Assembly (NCBI GenBank): GCA_003973505.1
Contig: QNXT01000120.1
Coordinates: 1 to 14,250, forward strand
DNA: 14,250 bases
Source of the DNA: Bacteroidota bacterium
GTDB taxonomy: Bacteria > Bacteroidota > Bacteroidia > Bacteroidales > UBA1556
Reading direction: 5' to 3'
Of this stretch, positions 5,527 to 11,917 are shown piece after piece. How positions within the stretch are numbered: the stretch's first letter is position 1; each line of letters opens with the position of its first letter. The translations under genes and the position numbers were made by a program. The notes beneath the pieces were generated by a model. It saw only the letters and a program-made list of their open reading frames with translations. It was not told the origin of the DNA and did not search any database.

Positions 5527-8500
5527 ATGAAGCAAGCTGTATTTATTATTTTAGTTTTAAGCTCCCTTCTATTAGGAGCTCAAAGCAAGTATGGCACTCC
5601 TCCATACAAATACTATAGTGCATCTGATTTCGATGGAGTTCTTCAAGTATTTGACATTAAATCTGATTCTCGCGGTATTGTATATGCAAGTAATAATATT
5701 GGTTTAATGGAACTTTCCGGCAATACATGGAAAGTTTATAAAATAAAAAACAACCTTCCTGTTTATTCATTAGATATAGATAACAATGGACGTATTTATG
5801 TTGGTGGGACTAATGAATTTGGATATTTTGATGCTGATAGTAGTTACATTGGTTTACTTAAATACCATTCTCTATCAAGTCATATCAAATATAAGTCGTT
5901 TGGAGAAATACAGAATGTAATCTATACCAACAATAAGGTATATTTTCAGTCAAAGAAGGAAATTTTCATTTTGAATAAGGATAGTATTCATATACTAAAA
6001 AGTAAAAATCGTATATATAAGTTATTCAAAGCCTCCAATAGTATTTTAACATCCATAAAGGATGAGGGCGTTTTTTTAGTAAAGGATACGCTTATTAAGA
6101 TAACAAACATACATTCCAAAGTACTTATAGCAGATTTTGATTCAACAAATAATCTATTCTACAGTGAAGGTAGAGGGTTTAATCTAGTTTCAATTGCTAA
6201 TAATAAGATTTATTTTAAAAAACCATTTTTCACTCAAATTGACCCAATAATTAAAAGTATAAACCCATCTGGTTTATGTCAAATTAATGATTCCTTAATT
6301 TCAATCAAATCTGATAAAGGTATTTATGTCATAAATAAAAAAGGCAAATTAGTGCAAATCCTAAATAAACAACAGGGTTTGAAGTCAGAAAGGGTGCTCG
6401 GACAAACTATTGATAAGAATAATATCTTGTGGTTAGCTACAGAAAATGGTATTGTAAAAACATCAATACTATCACCAACAAGTTATTTTTTACCTAAAAC
6501 ATATAATTATGATGGACAGATTCTAGACATCATACGATTTCATAATAGTCTTTATATTATTACGCCAACTAGTTTGTTTAAACTTACAGATGACAATCAG
6601 GAAAATACACCTATAACTAATATATACAGCATCTTACACAATTACAGATTTTCCAAATTACAATATCCGAGAAAGAGTATTGAGACTACAGATTTAACCA
6701 AAAAACTCTATTCGGAAATAACTAATAAATGTTGGGATTTAACTAAATTTACCCTTCCTCAAAAAGAAATATTACTTGTTTCAACAAACAACTATGTGGT
6801 TGGTATAAATTCGGACGAAACTCTTGAAAAAGTAAGTTCATGTTATCCCTATACTAGTTATCAATCAAAAATTGATCCACGTAGAGTTTTTATTGGACTC
6901 GATGGTGGTATTCAATCTGTATATTATTCAAGTTCTAGCAAATGGATTGATGAAGGACGTATTTCCGGCGTATCTGAAGTAATACGAGATATTCAAGAAG
7001 ATAAGGACGGGAACTTATGGCTTGCGAGTGCTCATCAAGGAGTAATATATATTCACAAACCCGAATTTATAAATCACAAAATACAAAATCCTCAGATTTC
7101 TAAATTCCAAAAAGGAATCGAAGAAGGAGATCCTATTCGAATTGAAAAAATAAATTCCGAATTATTATTTGCTAGTTCATATGGTATCTATGGGTTCTCA
7201 TGGTCTGATAGTACTTTCTACCTTAAACCTGGTTTTTCTAAAAACATCAATAATCCAAAGAATATAATTCACAGAATTTCTAGAGACCATAATAACAACC
7301 TTTGGGTAGTAGGAATAAATGATAATAACAAAATCACAACTGTATACTTTCTAAAGAATCTTTCTAATGGTAAATTTAAAGATATAAAAGTCTTTGCAAA
7401 GAAAAACGAGATTGTTTTCAGTTTCTTCCATGATAAAAACAATATTAGTTGGTTTGGTGGAACCTATGGTCTAGGGAAAACTAACGAATCAAGACTTAAT
7501 GATAGTAGTTACTCCTATAACATATATATAACAAATGTATTGAGTAATAATGACACAGCCTTTGGCGGACATTTTACTATCAATAACCAGGTATGTCAAA
7601 CGCAACCCGCCTCCTATATTAAAACCTTTGATTTTAAACATAACTCCTTTACTTTCTATTTTTCGGCGAGTAGTCCGAAAGACTTTAATGACCTAAAATA
7701 CAGTTGGTATTTGGAAGGGTATGAAAATGAAAAGGATTGGGGAAGATGGTCAGAAAAAACCTATAAAGAATATACAAACCTAAATGAGGGACACTATATT
7801 TTTCATGTGCGTGCAATAGATATTTATGGAAATAAAAGTGAAGTAAGCACCTACGAATTTTATGTAAAACCACCTTGGTATCGAACAATTTACGCCTACT
7901 TTGGGGCATTTATTCTCTTTATCCTTTTTGTTTGGGGTGCTATTCATGTTTCTACTCGCGGGCTCAATAAAATCATAAAAGAGGCTACGGCTGAAATATC
8001 GAGTCAAAAGGATGAGCTCGAAGCCAAGAATAAAAATATTATCGATAGTATTCGCTATGCACAACGTATTCAGGAGGCAGTGCTACCCTCCACTAAAGAA
8101 TTTTATCGATATTTCAAAGAGAGCTTTGTGCTTTGGAAACCTCGTGATATTGTAAGTGGCGACTTCTATTGGCTAGCTCCAAAACATGATAAAATATATT
8201 TGGCTGCAGCAGATTGTACCGGGCATGGTGTTCCTGGTGCTTTTATGAGTATTATGGGAATTGCCTTTTTAAATCAAATTCTTGGCTCGTCACGTGTAAA
8301 AAATGCTGCAGAGATTCTCAATCAACTACGCCATTATGTAATTACAGCCATCAATAAAGAACAAGGCGAAACGGTAAACAAAGATGGTATGGACATCGCA
8401 CTTTGTATTTACGATTTTCAGAAAATGCAAATCGAATATGCGGGAGCATATAATCCCCTGTATATAGTGCGTGATGGTGAATTATTGGAAATAAAAGCCG

Positions 8501-8790
8501 ACCGCATGCCCATTGGGGTACATGGTAAAGACTCTATTGCTTTCAAGAATAAGGTTGTCGATATTAAAAAAGGTGATAAAATATATATTTTCTCAGATGG
8601 CTTTGTCGATCAATTTGGTGGAGCAAAGGAGAAGAAGTTTATGTCGAAACGCTTTAAACGTTTGCTATTGGAAATTGAAGATAAAAGCATGGAGCAGCAA
8701 AAAGAAATTCTATGGCAACGCACGCTCGAATGGAGAGGCGATATTGAGCAAATTGATGATATTATTATTATTGGAATTTTGATTGAATAA
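5527..8790 (+). CDS. Periplasmic-propeller sensor with SpoIIE-family PP2C phosphatase output
   Basis: A 1087-residue membrane receptor. A signal peptide or anchor (residues 1-19) precedes a periplasmic Reg_prop beta-propeller (about 20-690) with recurring units such as DIDNNGRIYVGG, DKNNILWLAT, EDKDGNLWLAS and DHNNNLWVVG. A Y_Y_Y domain follows (about 698-782), then one membrane helix (about 787-809), a coiled-coil signalling helix (about 815-857) and a SpoIIE-type PP2C domain (about 860-1087). The metal-binding acidic residues are present: Asp879 in SGDFYW, Asp896 in AADCTGHGVPG, Asp1024 in SDGFVDQ and Asp1077/Asp1078 near the end, so the phosphatase should be active. The architecture resembles the hybrid two-component sensors of this phylum, but the histidine kinase is replaced by a Ser/Thr phosphatase. 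Family substrates are phosphorylated STAS anti-anti-sigma proteins; none is encoded here, so the target is unknown. The signal is probably periplasmic and unidentified. Its TAA overlaps the next ATG by one base. Confidence 0.93.
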   Translation: MKQAVFIILVLSSLLLGAQSKYGTPPYKYYSASDFDGVLQVFDIKSDSRGIVYASNNIGLMELSGNTWKVYKIKNNLPVYSLDIDNNGRIYVGGTNEFGYFDADSSYIGLLKYHSLSSHIKYKSFGEIQNVIYTNNKVYFQSKKEIFILNKDSIHILKSKNRIYKLFKASNSILTSIKDEGVFLVKDTLIKITNIHSKVLIADFDSTNNLFYSEGRGFNLVSIANNKIYFKKPFFTQIDPIIKSINPSGLCQINDSLISIKSDKGIYVINKKGKLVQILNKQQGLKSERVLGQTIDKNNILWLATENGIVKTSILSPTSYFLPKTYNYDGQILDIIRFHNSLYIITPTSLFKLTDDNQENTPITNIYSILHNYRFSKLQYPRKSIETTDLTKKLYSEITNKCWDLTKFTLPQKEILLVSTNNYVVGINSDETLEKVSSCYPYTSYQSKIDPRRVFIGLDGGIQSVYYSSSSKWIDEGRISGVSEVIRDIQEDKDGNLWLASAHQGVIYIHKPEFINHKIQNPQISKFQKGIEEGDPIRIEKINSELLFASSYGIYGFSWSDSTFYLKPGFSKNINNPKNIIHRISRDHNNNLWVVGINDNNKITTVYFLKNLSNGKFKDIKVFAKKNEIVFSFFHDKNNISWFGGTYGLGKTNESRLNDSSYSYNIYITNVLSNNDTAFGGHFTINNQVCQTQPASYIKTFDFKHNSFTFYFSASSPKDFNDLKYSWYLEGYENEKDWGRWSEKTYKEYTNLNEGHYIFHVRAIDIYGNKSEVSTYEFYVKPPWYRTIYAYFGAFILFILFVWGAIHVSTRGLNKIIKEATAEISSQKDELEAKNKNIIDSIRYAQRIQEAVLPSTKEFYRYFKESFVLWKPRDIVSGDFYWLAPKHDKIYLAAADCTGHGVPGAFMSIMGIAFLNQILGSSRVKNAAEILNQLRHYVITAINKEQGETVNKDGMDIALCIYDFQKMQIEYAGAYNPLYIVRDGELLEIKADRMPIGVHGKDSIAFKNKVVDIKKGDKIYIFSDGFVDQFGGAKEKKFMSKRFKRLLLEIEDKSMEQQKEILWQRTLEWRGDIEQIDDIIIIGILIE

Positions 8791-9611
8791 TGAGCGATAC
8801 TACTTTCTATCAGCTTTATGTAAGCGATACATCAAGCACCGACTCCTCCCTATTTGGTAATTATTCGAACCTGAACACCAAGAAAACAGCTATACCACAA
8901 CAGCAGACTCATTTTTTCACAAATCATGAGCTAAAGGTAAAGAATACAGAATACATTGTTCGCAATAATCAAAACAATAATTATGCTTTTCCTATTCTGA
9001 TTATTGAAACCATAATCATCCTAATTCTTTTCAATACATATAAAAAACAGAAGTTGCATTTAAGCTTATTCTTTAATAAATTTTACCAAAAATCAATGGG
9101 GAAATCACTTTTCCATCATCCTGCGGCTTGGTTGTTTTTTATAATATCGACACTAAATATTAGTTTATTAGTTGATTTGCTCGTCAAGAAAAATATATTG
9201 GGCTTGTTTAATGATTTCCCACAAAAGAATGAATTTCTGCTACCTAAAATTTGGCTCGCAGTGATTCTATTTTATTTCATAAAATTCTCAATCATTTATT
9301 TCACAGGAAAAATTTTTAATGTAGAAAAACTCAGGCGAGAATACAGCGACTATATTCTCCTGTGGTTTATCAGCATGGGTTTATTTCTAAATGCCTATCT
9401 ATGGCTCGAACTATATTTAAATTCACAATGGATATATCCCGTACTAATTGGCTTTTGGGTCGTTTCGGTAAGCCTTAGAATATTAAAACCCCTATCCCAA
9501 ATTATTGCTAAATCTGACTTCCGTTCATTTCATTTTTTTATTTACCTTTGCAACGTCGAAATTTTACCTTTGATTGTTCTTGGAAAGATAGTACTGTTGG
9601 CCATTTCGTAG
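8790..9611 (+). CDS. DUF4271 integral membrane protein
   Basis: A 273-residue protein matching the Bacteroidota-specific DUF4271 family as I remember it, which usually lies directly upstream of hemD. Residues 1-65 are polar and rich in Ser, Thr and Asn. Six hydrophobic segments follow, near residues 66-82, 110-131, 149-168, 185-205, 213-230 and 243-270. The basic stretch NTYKKQKLHL follows the first of these. Conserved-looking polar spots are FHHPAAW before the second segment and RREYSDYILLW before the fourth. The ATG overlaps the phosphatase stop in TAATG, implying translational coupling to the sensor upstream; hemD follows after 79 bases. No enzymatic motif is visible. The constant neighbourhood with hemD suggests a link to tetrapyrrole or envelope metabolism, but that is inference and no function is established. 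Confidence 0.85.
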   Translation: MSDTTFYQLYVSDTSSTDSSLFGNYSNLNTKKTAIPQQQTHFFTNHELKVKNTEYIVRNNQNNNYAFPILIIETIIILILFNTYKKQKLHLSLFFNKFYQKSMGKSLFHHPAAWLFFIISTLNISLLVDLLVKKNILGLFNDFPQKNEFLLPKIWLAVILFYFIKFSIIYFTGKIFNVEKLRREYSDYILLWFISMGLFLNAYLWLELYLNSQWIYPVLIGFWVVSVSLRILKPLSQIIAKSDFRSFHFFIYLCNVEILPLIVLGKIVLLAIS

Positions 9612-9690
9612 GGATAAGAACTACACTAAAATCCACTTCCTTATTCTTTCTTTTTACAATCTTGAATTAATCTAAAAAAGAGATTCTGTT

Positions 9691-10443
9691 TTGAAAGTAA
9701 AAAATATATTAGTCTCGCAACCAGCACCAGCTGACTTAGCTAAATCGCCTTATACCCGACTTGCTCAGAAGTATAAGCTTGAGGTTGATTATCATAAATT
9801 TATTAAAATTGAAGGAATTCCAACAAAAGATTTTCGCCAATCGCGTATTAATCTATTGGATTATTCAGCAGTTATTTTTACAAGTCGTCAAGCGGTAGAT
9901 CATTATTTCCGTATTGCTAAAGATATGCGCGTTGATATTCCTGACGATATGAAATACTTCTGTATTTCTGAATCAACTGCCTTTTATTTGCAGAAGTATA
10001 TCCAATTTCGGAAGCGTAAAATCTTTCATGGTAAATTGGTTTTCAAAGACTTATTAGATATTATTAAAAAGCATAAGGACGAAAGATATTTACTTCCTTG
10101 TTCTGAAATTCATAAGCCAGACATACCAAACTCCTTAACTAAGGCCAAAATCAACTTTGACAAGGCTGTTATTTATCGCACTTTGGCAAGCGATTTATCA
10201 AAAGTAGATATGGCTAAATACGATATGCTCGTATTCTTTAGTCCTTCGGGCGTTAAATCTCTTTTTAAGAATTTCCCCGACTTCAAACAAGGTGATAGCC
10301 TTATTGCTACCTTTGGAGCCACTACGGCTAAAGTAGCTACTGAAATGGGATTGAAAATCAATGTTCAAGCTCCAACAAAAAAATCTCCTTCCATGACGAT
10401 GGCCATTGAAGAGTTTATAAAAGAACAGAAAAAGAAGAAGTAA
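9691..10443 (+). CDS. hemD: Uroporphyrinogen-III synthase
   Basis: Closes and inverts ring D of hydroxymethylbilane to give uroporphyrinogen III, the branch point for haem, sirohaem and cobalamin. The 250-residue protein has the two-domain HemD layout: VSQPAPADLAKSPY at the N-terminus, SAVIFTSRQAVDHYF and YFCISESTAFYLQKY in the first half, then AVIYRT with Tyr162 at the position of the family's conserved tyrosine, FFSPSGVKSL and ATFGATTAKVATEMG near the end. This is the divergent Bacteroidota form, not the one in hemCD operons. The start is TTG: the in-frame TAA at 9673-9675 leaves no ATG between stop and TTG, and MKVKNILVSQP is the expected N-terminus. It follows DUF4271 by 79 bases and ends 19 bases before a terminator, consistent with co-transcription from the upstream genes. 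The C-terminus is a run of lysines. Confidence 0.92.
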   Translation: MKVKNILVSQPAPADLAKSPYTRLAQKYKLEVDYHKFIKIEGIPTKDFRQSRINLLDYSAVIFTSRQAVDHYFRIAKDMRVDIPDDMKYFCISESTAFYLQKYIQFRKRKIFHGKLVFKDLLDIIKKHKDERYLLPCSEIHKPDIPNSLTKAKINFDKAVIYRTLASDLSKVDMAKYDMLVFFSPSGVKSLFKNFPDFKQGDSLIATFGATTAKVATEMGLKINVQAPTKKSPSMTMAIEEFIKEQKKKK

Positions 10444-10462
10444 TACTTCACTTAGATATTTG

Positions 10463-10492
10463 AAGGCGTTTCAATAGAAACGCTTTTTTTTT
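10463..10492 (+). terminator. Intrinsic terminator of hemD
   Basis: Stem GCGTTTC (10466-10472) / GAAACGC (10477-10483) with loop AATA and nine T residues (10484-10492). It closes the sensor-DUF4271-hemD run and separates it from rnpA, whose start is only 13 bases further on. Confidence 0.92.
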
Positions 10493-10495
10493 GAT

Positions 10496-10503
10496 TAGTT
10501 TTG
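10496..10503 (+). promoter_or_regulatory. Candidate rnpA promoter (-7 box TAGTTTTG)
   Basis: TAGTTTTG matches TAnnTTTG and begins three bases after the terminator T-tract. The -33 element would have to lie inside the terminator hairpin and none is evident. Transcription from this box would start at about 10507-10510, at the rnpA start codon itself. Confidence 0.4.
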
Positions 10504-10505
10504 CA

Positions 10506-10895
10506 ATGATGGACCAAGGATTTTCAAAAGACGAACGATTAAAAAGTAGAAAACAGATTAGCCGTTTGTTTTCTAAAAATAAGCATGTCTTTTCCTACCC
10601 TTTTAAGTTTATCTATATAACTAACGACTCAGAAAGCCCATATCCCGCCAAAGTCCTTATCAGTGTCTCGAAACGTAGTTTTAAAAGAGCCGTAGATCGT
10701 AATCATATGAAACGCTTGATTCGTGAATCGTATCGCAAGAATAAAGAATTAATATACGCCCCTTTAAAAGATCAAGGAATGAAAATATTGGTGGGTATTA
10801 TTTTCGTTGGCAATGAAATTATGGATTATAAAAAGATAGAATCAGGCATCATAAAAGGTTTAACGAAACTATCTAAGGAAATCCAAAAGGGATGA
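10506..10895 (+). CDS. rnpA: Ribonuclease P protein component
   Basis: The basic protein that assists the RNase P RNA in 5' maturation of tRNAs. It shows the family pattern GFSKDERLKSRKQISRLFS at the N-terminus, then PAKVLISVSKRSFKRAVDRN followed by HMKRLIRESYRKNK. This includes the RNR-type signature (Arg65 Asn66 His67 Met68 Lys69 Arg70, counted from the ATG at 10506), where His-Met replaces the more usual Arg-x. The 129-residue length is normal. The frame also opens at a TTG at 10491, but that codon lies in the terminator T-tract, so I chose the tandem ATGs at 10506 and 10509; either may be used. rnpA often follows rpmH in bacteria, but in this phylum it commonly sits beside hemD, as here. 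Its last 27 bases overlap the 3' end of ribF on the other strand. Confidence 0.93.
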   Translation: MMDQGFSKDERLKSRKQISRLFSKNKHVFSYPFKFIYITNDSESPYPAKVLISVSKRSFKRAVDRNHMKRLIRESYRKNKELIYAPLKDQGMKILVGIIFVGNEIMDYKKIESGIIKGLTKLSKEIQKG

Positions 10896-11819
10896 GTTAG
10901 ATAGTATTTCGGCAACTACTAAGCGATCCTTCTCTAATTGCTCCTTCAGTTTATCCAGGCTAGAAAAAGTTTTTTCATTTCGAACTTTCTCAATGAGCTG
11001 TACTTCCAAAAACTCACCATAAATTTCCTCATCGAAATCGAATAAATGCACTTCGATGGAACGCGACGAACCCAAAACCGTTGGCTTAAAACCAATATTT
11101 AGCATCGCCTTATACCTCTTTTCCTTAAAGGTGGCATAGGCCGCATAAACACCGTCTTGCGGCAGCAACTTCAACTTAAAAGCCAACATTATATTCGCTG
11201 TGGGGAAACCAATTGTACGGCCTAGTTTATTACCATGAATAACGGTTCCACAAAGCCCATAAGCATAGCCCAATAATCGATTTGCATAGGGAATATCACC
11301 CTCCATAATCGCTTTGCGTATTTTGGTGGAACTTACCGAAATATTTCCCACATCTTTCACTGCAATGCGTTCCACATCAATACCGTACTCCTTCAACAAA
11401 ATGGTCACATCCTCATCGCCATTATCCATTCTACCAAAATGATGATCGTAGCCCACAATCATAGCTTGAATATGCAATTTGTCAATAAGGTAGGTTTGAA
11501 TAAAGTCTCGAGCACTCAACTTTGAAAATTCGGAGGTAAAAGGTAAAATGAGTAAATGGTCAACCCCGGCTTTTGCTAAAAGTTTTTCCTTTTCTTTTAA
11601 ATTATTGATAAAACGTAAATTCGTCACATCTTTATTCAGCACGATGCGGGGATGTGGTTCGAAAGTAATAATGAGGGTTTCGGCATTACGTTCTTTGGCA
11701 AATGCTATCAATTGATTAATAACAGCCCGATGACCCAGATGCACCCCATCGAAGGTGCCAATGGTAGCAACCGTACTTTTCAGCCCTTCAATATCTTCGA
11801 TACTACGATGTGTTTTCAA
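10869..11819 (-). CDS. ribF: Bifunctional riboflavin kinase / FAD synthetase
   Basis: Phosphorylates riboflavin to FMN and adenylylates FMN to FAD. The 316-residue protein has the usual order. The N-terminal nucleotidyltransferase carries GTFDGVHLGH (residues 21-30), TFEPHP, the conserved GYDHHFG segment and SSTKIR (about 163-168). The C-terminal riboflavin kinase domain starts near residue 185 with GTVIHGNKLGRTIGFPTANI, containing the GFPTAN motif, and continues with DGVYAAY, NIGFKPTV, EVHLFDFDEEIYGE and RNEKTFSSLDKLKEQL. The start is TTG (11817-11819), giving MKTHRSIEDIEGLKSTVATI; no better in-frame start is seen. It converges on rnpA and overlaps it by 27 bases, so the last nine codons including the stop are shared with rnpA on the opposite strand. 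Together with the riboflavin synthase at the window's other end it brackets the flavin pathway, but the two are not an operon. Confidence 0.96.
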   Translation of the reverse strand: MKTHRSIEDIEGLKSTVATIGTFDGVHLGHRAVINQLIAFAKERNAETLIITFEPHPRIVLNKDVTNLRFINNLKEKEKLLAKAGVDHLLILPFTSEFSKLSARDFIQTYLIDKLHIQAMIVGYDHHFGRMDNGDEDVTILLKEYGIDVERIAVKDVGNISVSSTKIRKAIMEGDIPYANRLLGYAYGLCGTVIHGNKLGRTIGFPTANIMLAFKLKLLPQDGVYAAYATFKEKRYKAMLNIGFKPTVLGSSRSIEVHLFDFDEEIYGEFLEVQLIEKVRNEKTFSSLDKLKEQLEKDRLVVAEILSNSSLLDFLR

Positions 11820-11847
11820 TACAAAATATTTTCCGTTTTACGCAAGC

Positions 11848-11855
11848 CAAAAATA
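11848..11855 (-). promoter_or_regulatory. Candidate ribF promoter (-7 box TATTTTTG)
   Basis: On the minus strand TATTTTTG matches TAnnTTTG, three bases after the T-tract of the upstream terminator and 28 bases before the TTG start. A -33 TTG is not found at the usual distance because that region is the terminator. The predicted leader would be about 24 nt. Confidence 0.4.
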
Positions 11856-11858
11856 ACT

Positions 11859-11896
11859 AAAAAAAAGAGAGGGTACTCATAAATGAATACCCTCTC
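11859..11896 (-). terminator. Intrinsic terminator of the T9SS protein gene at 11918
   Basis: Stem GAGAGGGTA (11867-11875) / TACCCTCTC (11888-11896), with an inner TCAT/ATGA extension past one C-A mismatch. On the minus strand it is followed directly by eight T (11866-11859). It lies 22 bases after the stop of the upstream minus-strand gene and insulates ribF from it. Confidence 0.92.
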
Positions 11897-11917
11897 ACAT
11901 TTTATTTCAATCAAATA

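Noticed and set aside
7685..8064. Minus-strand open frames inside the sensor gene
   Set aside because: They lie antisense to the Y_Y_Y, membrane and coiled-coil region of a clearly real gene.
10491..10508. TTG at 10491 as the rnpA start
   Set aside because: The codon lies in the T-tract of the hemD terminator, and the conserved N-terminus of the family fits the ATGs at 10506 or 10509.
11652..11882. 76-residue plus-strand open frame
   Set aside because: It is antisense to the ribF 5' end and runs into the terminator hairpin.
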